NCBI GenBank assembly: GCA_031254955.1
Contig: JAIRTK010000434.1
Location: 1-14,264, forward strand
DNA from: Opitutaceae bacterium
GTDB taxonomy: Bacteria > Verrucomicrobiota > Verrucomicrobiia > Opitutales > Opitutaceae
Direction: 5' to 3'
DNA length: 14,264 bases
A model generated the notes under the pieces. It had not been told where the DNA came from, made no database searches, and was given only the letters and a program-made list of their open reading frames with translations. This document shows positions 1 through 7,439 of the stretch, piece by piece. A program made the position numbers and the translations under genes. The stretch's first letter is position 1. Each line of letters opens with the position of its first letter.

Positions 1-77
1 TGAGTGACAACCTAGCCGGCCTCGTAACTCACCCCTCGCCCTCATACCTCTTTCAGGCGCGGAGAGTCGTGTTTTAA

Positions 78-282
78 TCACTGAGGTTACGCGGGCCGGC
101 ATCGTGCAGGCGCGGGAGCGCCGGTAGGGAGGCCTCTCCGAGGCCTCCGCCGGGCGGAAAGGGTGGCTTGAAATTTCATGGGGAAACCGGAGCGTTGTCG
201 CGGAGGCCTCGGAGAGGCCTCCCTACCAGGATCGGATTGTGTTGGGTGGTTTAAAATACCTCCGTCCGCGTAACCTCAGTGA
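78..282. repeat. Nested inverted-repeat (MITE/REP-like) element
   Basis: The element is bounded by perfect 17-bp inverted repeats at 78-94 and 266-282 (CCGCGTAACCTCAGTGA and its reverse complement). Inside lies a second perfect 28-bp inverted repeat at 123-150 and 200-227, with a 49-nt loop. Each 28-bp arm is itself a hairpin: 128-148 and 202-222 each fold as a 9-bp stem around 3 nt. The same 17-bp end recurs at 10941-10957, and degenerate copies are at 12606-12622 and 12724-12740, so this is a dispersed family. No transposase is present and no clear target-site duplication is visible. A non-autonomous mobile element or a structured intergenic repeat both fit. Confidence 0.8.
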
Positions 283-304
283 ATCCAACAAAGGTTCTTT
301 GCGC

Positions 305-346
305 CTCCGCAGCTATGGCTTTTCGGAGGCTTTTCGGAGTTTTTTT
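305..346 (+). terminator. Weak candidate hairpin plus T-run
   Basis: CTCCG at 305-309 can pair with CGGAG at 335-339 (or 324-328), and seven T residues follow at 340-346. The stem is short and the loop long, so this is a poor intrinsic terminator at best. It would end transcripts entering from the left before the operon promoter. Confidence 0.2.
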
Positions 347-364
347 CGCGGTGATAGCAATCCA

Positions 365-393
365 TTGATGAAAATGAATCAAAAGCATAGCAA
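365..393 (+). promoter_or_regulatory. Weak sigma-70-like promoter candidate
   Basis: TTGATG at 365-370 (4 of 6 to the -35 consensus) is followed after 17 nt by TAGCAA at 388-393 (3 of 6 to the -10 consensus). It lies in the AT-rich island before the operon, and its -10 falls inside the candidate operator at 383-410. The match is weak; location is the main argument. Confidence 0.25.
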
Positions 394-410
394 TTAAGCT
401 TGCATTGCTT
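383..410. promoter_or_regulatory. Candidate operator (imperfect palindrome)
   Basis: Two 11-nt half-sites, AAGCATAGCAA (383-393) and TTGCATTGCTT (400-410), form an inverted repeat around a 6-nt spacer (394-399). The half-sites match at 9 of 11 positions; only the central dinucleotide differs. Dyad sites of this size are typical of dimeric HTH repressors such as LacI or GntR families. The site sits about 150 bp before the operon and overlaps the weak promoter call. No regulator gene is in the window, so the binding protein is unknown. Confidence 0.4.
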
Positions 411-560
411 CAATCGCACCCTATGCATTGGCCGAAACGATGCGAAACGTCCCCGTGCATTATCTCTTTATCCCCTTCCCCATCGCCTCTTGCGCGTCGC
501 GCAAAACCACGCCTTCGCGCGCACCTCACGCACCAGAGCAAACCCAATTTTTCGGCCATC

Positions 561-3263
561 ATGAAAAACATCCCCTCGATACGCGAAATTCTTGTTTTGC
601 ACCATTGCCATACCGATATCGGCTATACGCATCCGCCGCTCATGGTATGGGAACTCAACCGCCGCTTCATCGACGCGGCGATTGACCTGTGCGAAGCCAC
701 GGCGCGCTGGCCCGAGGAATCCCGCGCGCGCTGGACCTGCGAAACCACTTTTCCGCTGATGCACTGGCTCGAAAACGCCAGCGCACGGCAAGTCGATCGC
801 TTCCGCCGGCTCGTGCGCCGCGGCCAGATGGGCGCGGGCGCGCTCGGGCTTAACCTCACCCCGCTGTGCAACGCCTCCGCGCTCGCCAAATACATCGAGC
901 CGATCCGCGTCCTGAAAAAAGAACTCGGCCTGCCCTTCAAGGTCGCCATCAACCACGACGTCAACGGCCTGCCCTGGCCGGTCGCGGACCTGCTCATTGA
1001 TGCCGGCGTCGAAATGCTCCTCATGGGCATCAACGTCCACCTCGGCGGCTTCCCCTTGCAACGCCCGCGCGGGTTCCAATGGAAAACGCCCTCCGGACGC
1101 CGCCTGCTCGCCTTCAACGCCGAGCACTACCAATCCTTCGACCGCGTGGCGCGCCTCCTCGAAAACAGCACCGCCGCCATGGCCGAGGGCATTTCCAGTT
1201 ACCTCAACCACATCGCGCGGCACGGGTATCCCTACGATTTTGTCTATCTGAGCGCGACGCATCCGACCTGCCCCGACAACAACCCGCCGCACCCCCTCGC
1301 CATCGAGCTTGTCCGCCGCTGGAACCGCGAAGGCCGCTCGCCGCGCATCCGTTTCGCCCTGCCCGAGGAAATCCACGCGCGCCTCGCCGCGCAACCCGCC
1401 GCGCGGCTGCCCGAACATGCCGGCGACTGGACGGATTTTTGGAATCTCGGCTGCGCGAGTTCCGCCGTCGAAACCAAAATCAACCGCCACGCCGCCGGAC
1501 GCCTCGCCGCCGCCGAGCTTCTCCGCTCGCTCGCCGCCACCGCCACGCCGCGCACGCCCCAAACCATGTGGGACCAGGCCTGGCGCTCCATGCTCCTCTA
1601 CAACGAGCACAGCTGGGGCACCCACGCCGCGCTCCGCAAAATCCCCCCCGAGTCCGGCAGGGAGCAATGGCATCAAAAAGCCATCACCGCCTGCGAGGCG
1701 CGCAGCCTCGCGGGCATCGCATTCCGCGATGCGCTCGAACAATGGGCCGGCCCCGCCGCGCCCGGCGACGAGGCCCGCGGCGTCATGCTCTGCAATCCCG
1801 GCCCCGTCGGAATCACCGGCTGCGTCCGCGTCCCGGAAAAAATCTTCCAGCCCGAATGGCGTTTCCTCTCCAACCAAGTCCTGCAAATCGAGGCGCAGCG
1901 CGACTTCAACACGCCGCCCGATCATCCCGCGCCGATGGATGGCTTCAGCGAACCCGCGCCCACCCTGCTCGCCGGACCTTTCACGCTGCCGCCCTTCGGA
2001 TACCGCTACATCAGCAAAAAGGAGCTTTTGGCCGCGTCCATTTCCACCTCATCCCGCGCCGTTTTTTCCGCCGCCGCCGCCCGCGCCGCCGGACTTTCCT
2101 CCGGCGCCACCCGCATCGAATCGCGTTTCTTCCGCCTCGATTTCGACCCCGCCTCCGGCCGCATCCTCGCGCTTTACGACAAAACCCGCCGCGCCAGCCT
2201 GCTCGACGCCCAAAGCCCGTGGGACTTTTTCGGCTACGTCCGCGAGATGCCCGATCCCGCGATCCATGCGCACGACTCGCCGGAGCAAGGCCGCGAGGCC
2301 TTTTTCTCCACCGATTGGGGCAAGGTGCACGCCGGCGAATCCGCCTGGAAAACCGACTGGGCCGCGCGCCGCCAAAAACCCGCCCGCCTGCGCGATTGCC
2401 GCGTCGCGCTTTCCCCCGAAGGCGCCAGCCTGCTCCTGCGCCTGGAAGCGCCGGGCGTGCGCGATTTCGAGCAAAAAATCACCCTCGCCGCCGCCCGCCC
2501 CGACATCATCTGCACGGCCACGTTCAACAAAGAGGACGAACGCGCCGCCGAGGCGCTCTATTTCACCTTCCCGCTCGCGCTGCAAAACTGGACGGCGCAT
2601 TTCGACACCGCCGGCGCGCCGGTGGAATGGGACCGCGAGCAACTCCCCGGCTGCAGCCGCGGCTGGGTCACGGTCGATTCGTGGATTTGCCTGCACGACA
2701 ACGCCGGCGCGCTCACGATCGCCAGCCCCGACACGCCGCTGTTCCAAATCGGCGGCTTCAATTTCGGACGCGAAAACCGCCCGCCGGCCAGCGACACGCC
2801 GCCGCTGCTGCTCGCCTGGGCAATGAACAATTATTGGAGCACCAACTTCCCCGTCACGCAGCCCGGCTACGCGCAATTCCGCTACGTCCTCACCTCGCAA
2901 TCCGCCTACGATCCGGCGGCCTCCGCCGCCGCCGCGCGGCAGGCGCAATCGGAAATCGAATGGCAGCCGCTCGCGCGCCCCCCCGCGAAAAAACAAGGCC
3001 GCCTCGCCGAGGTGCGCGGCGCGGGCGTCTTGCTCGCCTGCGCCGATGGACGGAAAAAAAACGCCCCCGTGCTGCACCTGCAAAACGTCCTCCCGCGAGC
3101 CGCCACCGCCACCGTGCGCATCCCCGGACGGACAATGGTTTCGGCGCGCCGCGTCGGCCCGGCGGGCCGCAACCTCGGCGAACTGCCGGTGCGCAACGGC
3201 GCGCTCGTCGCGAAACTTCCTCCGCGCTCCCTCGTCATGGCAACCGTGACACTTGCGCCCTGA
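561..3263 (+). CDS. GH38/DUF5054-like glycoside hydrolase
   Basis: Predicted 900-residue glycosidase related to family 38 alpha-mannosidases (DUF5054-type). The N-terminal catalytic domain begins at once with HHCHTDIG (residues 14-21), the HxDxG metal-binding motif of GH38. NHDVNGLPW (131-139) occupies the position of the GH38 nucleophile motif, with Asp133 the candidate nucleophile. The C-terminal half has the beta-sandwich pattern of the family (RFFRLDFDPASGRILALYD near residues 520-540). The ATG at 561 is chosen because the catalytic motif is only 16 residues downstream; a TTG at 405 would add 52 unrelated residues. No Shine-Dalgarno is visible. No signal peptide is seen, so the enzyme is probably cytoplasmic and acts on an imported oligosaccharide or glycoside. 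It is the first gene of the operon. The linkage and sugar it cleaves cannot be told from sequence. Confidence 0.8.
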   Translation: MKNIPSIREILVLHHCHTDIGYTHPPLMVWELNRRFIDAAIDLCEATARWPEESRARWTCETTFPLMHWLENASARQVDRFRRLVRRGQMGAGALGLNLTPLCNASALAKYIEPIRVLKKELGLPFKVAINHDVNGLPWPVADLLIDAGVEMLLMGINVHLGGFPLQRPRGFQWKTPSGRRLLAFNAEHYQSFDRVARLLENSTAAMAEGISSYLNHIARHGYPYDFVYLSATHPTCPDNNPPHPLAIELVRRWNREGRSPRIRFALPEEIHARLAAQPAARLPEHAGDWTDFWNLGCASSAVETKINRHAAGRLAAAELLRSLAATATPRTPQTMWDQAWRSMLLYNEHSWGTHAALRKIPPESGREQWHQKAITACEARSLAGIAFRDALEQWAGPAAPGDEARGVMLCNPGPVGITGCVRVPEKIFQPEWRFLSNQVLQIEAQRDFNTPPDHPAPMDGFSEPAPTLLAGPFTLPPFGYRYISKKELLAASISTSSRAVFSAAAARAAGLSSGATRIESRFFRLDFDPASGRILALYDKTRRASLLDAQSPWDFFGYVREMPDPAIHAHDSPEQGREAFFSTDWGKVHAGESAWKTDWAARRQKPARLRDCRVALSPEGASLLLRLEAPGVRDFEQKITLAAARPDIICTATFNKEDERAAEALYFTFPLALQNWTAHFDTAGAPVEWDREQLPGCSRGWVTVDSWICLHDNAGALTIASPDTPLFQIGGFNFGRENRPPASDTPPLLLAWAMNNYWSTNFPVTQPGYAQFRYVLTSQSAYDPAASAAAARQAQSEIEWQPLARPPAKKQGRLAEVRGAGVLLACADGRKKNAPVLHLQNVLPRAATATVRIPGRTMVSARRVGPAGRNLGELPVRNGALVAKLPPRSLVMATVTLAP

Positions 3264-3288
3264 CCACCGCCCGCCCCGCCCCGCCATC

Positions 3289-5529
3289 ATGGTAAACGAA
3301 CACAACATCGCCGCCGCGCTCCGCCTCGAACCCCGCCCCGCCCCTTGGGAAAAACCGCTCTCGCTCGAACTCGCGCTCACCGATTGCTACAAGACGCTGC
3401 GCGACGCGCGCCCCGCGGCGCGCGAAGCCGCGTTTCTCCGCATCCAGCTTCCCGCGATGATGACGCCCATGCGCGACGGCGACGTCTTTGCCGGACGCGT
3501 CCGCTATCCGCTGGTCGGCCTCAGCCCGGAACTCATGGGCGTCGGCTATTACTGCCTCGAAAAACCCATTCGCGAAATCCTCGCCAACCCCGCCGCCGCG
3601 CTCGATGACACCGCCCGCGCGCGCATCGGCGACATGCTCGCGTTTTGGAAAAACGAAACCACGCACGCCAAAATCCGCGCCGCCTATCCCGACGACGTGC
3701 GCCGCGTTTTGCCGGAGGACGACTGGCCCCGTCATCCCGGCGCCGCGTTTCCGCTTTACCGGATGGCGGGCATCACGCTCGACAACGAAAAACTCCTCCG
3801 CCTCGGCCTCCCCGGACTCGCCGCGCGCCTGCGCGAAAAACCCGGCCAGTCCGCCGGCCAACCCGCGCCCCTCGTCGAAAACACGCTCGCCGTGCTGGAA
3901 CTGCTCGCCGACCTCAGCCGCCGCTACGCCGCCGAGGCTCGCGCGCTCGGCCAGGCGGAAACCGCCGCCGCGCTCGACGCCATCGCCCTCCGCGAACCGC
4001 GCACGCTCCGCGAGGCCATCCAGCTCTTCTGGCTCGTCACGCTCGCCGCCGGCGTTTGCAACTACGGACGCATGGACGTTTGGCTCGGACCGTTTCTCGC
4101 CCGCGATCTCGACTCCGGCGCGCTGACCCGCGATGCCGCGCTCTCCCTCCTGCGGGCGCTCTGGCGGCACATCGCCGACTCCCACGACAACATGTTCAAC
4201 AACCGCATCTGCGTCGGCGGCCTTGGCCGTCCCGATGAAGCCTGCGCCGACCAATTCGCCCTGCTCGCCATCGAAGCCACGCGCACCGTCGCGCTCAACC
4301 AGCCGCAACTTTCCCTGCGCTTTCATCGCCGGCAAAACCCCGCGCTCATGCAGGCCGCGCTCGCCAGTATCGGCGAAGGCCGCACCTTCCCCATCCTCTA
4401 CAACGACGACGTGAACATCCCCGCCGTCGCCGCCGCCTTCAACATCAGCCGCGACGAAGCGCTCTCCTATTTCCCGTATGGCTGCGGCGAATACATCCTC
4501 GACCACGCCTCCACCGGCACGCCAAACGGCCTCATCAATCTGCTGAAAATCCTTGAGGACACGCTCAACCAACCCGCGCCCGACGGCGCGACGCCCGACG
4601 AACGCTTCCCAACCTTCGAGACGCTTTGGAACGCCTACGCCGCCCAAGTCGAAACCACCGTCGCCGCGCTCGCCAGGCAGGAAAAAATCACCTACGAAGG
4701 CGCCGGCGCCGCCGCGCCCTTTCTTCTCATCAGCGCGCTGTTCGACGACTGCGCCGCGCGCGGCCAGCCCGTCTTTTCCGGAGGAGCGCGCCGCCTCGGC
4801 GGCACACTCGAAAGCTACGGCAACACCAACACCGCCGACAGCCTCACCGCCATTCGCCGCCTCGTTTACCGGGAACGCTCCTGCACGCTCGGCGAAATTG
4901 TCCGCGCCTGCCGCGACAACTTCGCCTCGCCCGATTCCGCCCGCCTTCGCCGCCGCCTTTTGGATGCGCCGAAATTCGGCAACGACGACGACGAGGCCGA
5001 TTCGCTCGCCGCGCGCGTCCACGAGCAAGCCTGCGCCGCCGCGCGCGACGCGGGACCGCGCGCCGGCTTCGACCACTACCATCTCGTCATAATCAACAAC
5101 GGCGCCAACACCGTCCTCGGCGCCCACACCGCGGCCTCGCCCGACGGACGCGCCGCGGGCGAGCCTATGGCCAACGCCATCAATCCCTCGCCCGGACTCG
5201 ACCGCAACGGCACGACCGCCTTCCTCAATTCGCTGCTCAAAATCCGGCCCGACATCCACGCCGGCTCGGTGCAAAACATGAAATTCGCCCGCTCGCTTTT
5301 CTCCCCGGCGTCGCTCCCGAAAACCGCCGCGCTGCTCTCCGCCTGGTTCGACGCCGGAGGCACCCAGGCCATGATCACCGTCGTCAACCGGGGCGATCTC
5401 GAAGCCGCCATGCGCGAGCCGGAAAAGTGGGGGCACCTCATCGTGCGAGTCGGCGGATTCAGCATGCGCTTCGTCGAACTCTCCCGCGACACCCAGCTCG
5501 AAATCATCGGACGCACCCTCAACGAATGA
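3289..5529 (+). CDS. Glycyl radical enzyme, unassigned subfamily
   Basis: 746-residue glycyl radical enzyme with a PFL-like barrel and a C-terminal glycyl radical domain. The radical site is RVGGFSMRF, with Gly723 the predicted radical, 23 residues from the C-terminus as in the family. The active-site thiyl residue is Cys399 in YGCGEY, with Glu401 two residues later. This Cys-X-Glu arrangement is that of radical eliminases (glycerol dehydratase, choline TMA-lyase, isethionate lyase). It is not the Cys-Cys pair of pyruvate formate-lyase. SPDGRAAGEPM (near residue 620) is another family signature. The ATG at 3289 is preferred over a TTG at 3253 that overlaps the upstream gene. The stop overlaps the activase start (ATGA). 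The enzyme is oxygen-sensitive by family. The substrate is unknown; a sugar-derived polyol or keto-sugar fits the context. Confidence 0.9.
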   Translation: MVNEHNIAAALRLEPRPAPWEKPLSLELALTDCYKTLRDARPAAREAAFLRIQLPAMMTPMRDGDVFAGRVRYPLVGLSPELMGVGYYCLEKPIREILANPAAALDDTARARIGDMLAFWKNETTHAKIRAAYPDDVRRVLPEDDWPRHPGAAFPLYRMAGITLDNEKLLRLGLPGLAARLREKPGQSAGQPAPLVENTLAVLELLADLSRRYAAEARALGQAETAAALDAIALREPRTLREAIQLFWLVTLAAGVCNYGRMDVWLGPFLARDLDSGALTRDAALSLLRALWRHIADSHDNMFNNRICVGGLGRPDEACADQFALLAIEATRTVALNQPQLSLRFHRRQNPALMQAALASIGEGRTFPILYNDDVNIPAVAAAFNISRDEALSYFPYGCGEYILDHASTGTPNGLINLLKILEDTLNQPAPDGATPDERFPTFETLWNAYAAQVETTVAALARQEKITYEGAGAAAPFLLISALFDDCAARGQPVFSGGARRLGGTLESYGNTNTADSLTAIRRLVYRERSCTLGEIVRACRDNFASPDSARLRRRLLDAPKFGNDDDEADSLAARVHEQACAAARDAGPRAGFDHYHLVIINNGANTVLGAHTAASPDGRAAGEPMANAINPSPGLDRNGTTAFLNSLLKIRPDIHAGSVQNMKFARSLFSPASLPKTAALLSAWFDAGGTQAMITVVNRGDLEAAMREPEKWGHLIVRVGGFSMRFVELSRDTQLEIIGRTLNE

Positions 5530-6335
5530 CCGCCAGCGCCGACAGCACCAGCCCTGACCTCGCCCTCGCCGGCGCCATCTTCGATGTCCAGCGATGCGCG
5601 TTTCACGACGGCCCCGGCCTGCGCACGACTGTTTTTCTCAAAGGCTGCCCGCTTCGCTGCGCCTGGTGCCACAACCCCGAGTCCTGGAGCCGCATCCCCC
5701 CCGAGGCCGCGCCCGCGTTTCGCGAACGCAGGGCGACCGTCGGCGAACTCATGGCCATCGTGCGCAAAGACCGCCATTATTACGACGCCTCCGGCGGCGG
5801 GCTGACGCTCTCCGGCGGCGAGCCGGCGCGCCAGCCGCGATTTGCCGCCGGGCTTCTTCGCGCCGCGCGCGCCGAAGGCATCCGCACCGCGCTCGACACC
5901 TGCGGTTGCGCGCCCCCGTCCGCCTTCGCGCTGCTCGCCCCGCATGTGAACCTTTTTCTCTGGGATTACAAGGCGACCGACACCGCCGGCGCGCCCTCGC
6001 TTCATCGCGAACTCACCGGACGCGACCCCGGCCCCCTGCTCGACAACTTTCGCCGGCTCTATGCCGGCGGGGCGGACATCCTTCTGCGCTGCCCGCTCAT
6101 TCCGACCATCAACGACACGCCCGCGCACTTGGAGGCCATCGCCGGTTTCGCGCGCGATTATCCGCGCCTCGCCGGCATCGAAATCATCCCCTATCACGCC
6201 GGCGGGCTTTCCAAATACGACCGCCTCGGCCTCCCCCGCCCCGCGCTCAAAACCCGCCAGCCCGACGAGCGGACCAAGGCGCGCTGGCTGGAGTTTTTCC
6301 AAGCCCGCAATCTCCCAGGAATCACCCTCGCATGA
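5526..6335 (+). CDS. Glycyl radical enzyme activase (radical SAM)
   Basis: 269-residue radical SAM enzyme that would install the glycyl radical on Gly723 of the upstream GRE. The [4Fe-4S]-binding CxxxCxxC is Cys41, Cys45 and Cys48 (GCPLRCAWCHNPES), after the activase signature FHDGPGLRTTVFLKG. GGGLTLSGGEP (90-100) is the SAM-binding GGE motif, and LDTCG and KATD-type strands follow. The ferredoxin-like insert with two extra [4Fe-4S] clusters, usual in activases of dehydratase-type GREs, is absent: only about 20 cysteine-free residues separate the cluster motif from the next helix. In this it resembles the compact PflA. It overlaps the GRE stop by 4 bp (ATGA) and its own stop overlaps the next start the same way, so all three are probably translationally coupled. 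Confidence 0.92.
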   Translation: MTASADSTSPDLALAGAIFDVQRCAFHDGPGLRTTVFLKGCPLRCAWCHNPESWSRIPPEAAPAFRERRATVGELMAIVRKDRHYYDASGGGLTLSGGEPARQPRFAAGLLRAARAEGIRTALDTCGCAPPSAFALLAPHVNLFLWDYKATDTAGAPSLHRELTGRDPGPLLDNFRRLYAGGADILLRCPLIPTINDTPAHLEAIAGFARDYPRLAGIEIIPYHAGGLSKYDRLGLPRPALKTRQPDERTKARWLEFFQARNLPGITLA

Positions 6336-7417
6336 AAACAAAATCCGCCAAACCCAAGCCGCGCCGTCACGCGCCCGTGCGCGTCGCGGTCATCGGCGCC
6401 GGAGCCATCGGCGCGGACCACCTCATGAATTTCCAGAGGCACCCGTCCGCGCAAATCGTCGCGATTGCCGAAACCGACCCCGCGCGCGCGCGCGCCGCGG
6501 CGGAAACATTCAACGTGCCCGAAATCGCCGCCGACTGGCGCGCGCTGCCTGGCCGTGACGGCATCGACGCCGTCTCCATTGCCCTGCCCAATCATCTCCA
6601 CGCCGAGGTGGCCCTTGCCATGCTGCGCGCCGGCAAACACGTGCTGCTCGACAAGCCCATGGCGACCAACGCGCGCGACGCCGCCCGGCTCGTCGCGGAA
6701 GCGCGCGCCCGCGGCCTCGTGCTCATGGTCGGCCAGAACAACCGCTTCCTGCCCGAGGTGCAGACCGCCCGCCGCCTCATCGACGCGGGCGCGCTCGGCG
6801 ATGTTTACCACGCCAAAACCGCATGGATGCGCCGCGCCGGAATCCCGCGCATCGGCTCCTGGTTCACGCAAAAAAAATTCGCCGGCGGAGGATGCGCCTA
6901 CGACATCGGCGTGCACGCCCTCGACCGCTGCCTGTATCTGATGGACGAGTTTGCCGCCGCCGCCGTGAGCGGCCAGACCTACGCGCAATTCGGCCCGCGC
7001 GGCGAAGGCGACGGCGCCTGGGGCAAAAGCGAAATCGACCCCTCGCGCCCGTTCGATGTGGACGACCTGTGCGTCGCGCTCATCAAACTCAAAAGCGGCC
7101 GCACCGTGCTCCTCGAAGCCTCCTGGGCCGCGCACCAAGCGGAACCCGATGTCAACGGCACGCAAGTCTTCGGCGCCAAGGCCGGCCTTTCGCTTCCCCC
7201 GCTGAAACTCTTCAAAAACAGCAAAACCGGCTACACGACCGAACTGGTGAACACCTCGTGCGGCGCGCCCGGCGACAACCGCATGACGCACTTCGTGGAC
7301 TGCGTGCTTGGCCGCGCCGAGCCATTCGTGAAGCCGGAGGAATCGCTCGCCGTGCAAAAAATCCTCGACGCCATTTACGCCTCCGCCGCCAGTGGCCGCG
7401 AGATTCGTTTGAAATAA
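6332..7417 (+). CDS. Gfo/Idh/MocA family oxidoreductase
   Basis: 361-residue NAD(P)-dependent dehydrogenase of the Gfo/Idh/MocA family, which oxidises hydroxyls of sugars, inositols or glycosides. The N-terminal Rossmann fold has VAVIGAGAIG (GxGxxG, 22-27). The catalytic lysine motif, usually EKP, is DKP here, with Lys108. The second-domain motif YDIGVHALD supplies Asp191 and His195, the usual acid/base pair. A basic 15-residue leader precedes the fold and is not a convincing signal peptide. The start overlaps the activase stop (ATGA), and AGGA at 6317-6320 is a weak Shine-Dalgarno. In this operon it is a good candidate for oxidising the sugar released by the glycosidase to a keto-sugar, which could feed the isomerase-like enzyme or the GRE. 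The exact substrate is unknown. Confidence 0.9.
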   Translation: MKTKSAKPKPRRHAPVRVAVIGAGAIGADHLMNFQRHPSAQIVAIAETDPARARAAAETFNVPEIAADWRALPGRDGIDAVSIALPNHLHAEVALAMLRAGKHVLLDKPMATNARDAARLVAEARARGLVLMVGQNNRFLPEVQTARRLIDAGALGDVYHAKTAWMRRAGIPRIGSWFTQKKFAGGGCAYDIGVHALDRCLYLMDEFAAAAVSGQTYAQFGPRGEGDGAWGKSEIDPSRPFDVDDLCVALIKLKSGRTVLLEASWAAHQAEPDVNGTQVFGAKAGLSLPPLKLFKNSKTGYTTELVNTSCGAPGDNRMTHFVDCVLGRAEPFVKPEESLAVQKILDAIYASAASGREIRLK

Positions 7418-7439
7418 AAAACGCACCCGAACACCCGCC

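Larger units (their letters stand above)
1..560. other. Noncoding region upstream of the operon
   Basis: No gene is supported in these 560 bases. Bases 1-77 hold nothing I recognise and may be the end of an upstream intergenic region. Bases 78-282 are a nested inverted-repeat element, and 317-338 is an 11-nt direct repeat (GGCTTTTCGGA, twice). Bases 347-415 are AT-rich compared with everything around them and carry the candidate promoter and operator. A reading frame open from 405 could extend the first gene upstream, but its extra N-terminal residues are low-quality sequence with no family similarity, so I treat 411-560 as untranslated leader. Confidence 0.6.

Noticed and set aside
405..560. 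Upstream TTG start extending the glycosidase by 52 residues
   Set aside because: The extension is not family-like, and the catalytic HxDxG motif sits near the N-terminus from the ATG at 561.
468..1925. 485-codon minus-strand frame
   Set aside because: Antisense shadow of the glycosidase gene, with no motif and no ribosome site.
1079..3295. 738-codon plus-strand frame inside the glycosidase gene
   Set aside because: Arg/Pro/Ala-rich out-of-frame shadow; the overlapping frame carries the GH38 motifs.
3235..5436. 733-codon minus-strand open frame opposite the GRE
   Set aside because: It is an antisense shadow of GC-rich coding sequence; the plus strand has full GRE motifs and the antisense product is Gly/Ala/Arg/Glu-rich with no family features.
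3289..5529. GRE as pyruvate formate-lyase (PflB)
   Set aside because: PFL needs adjacent Cys-Cys in the active site; here there is a single Cys followed by Gly-Glu, and the context is carbohydrate processing.
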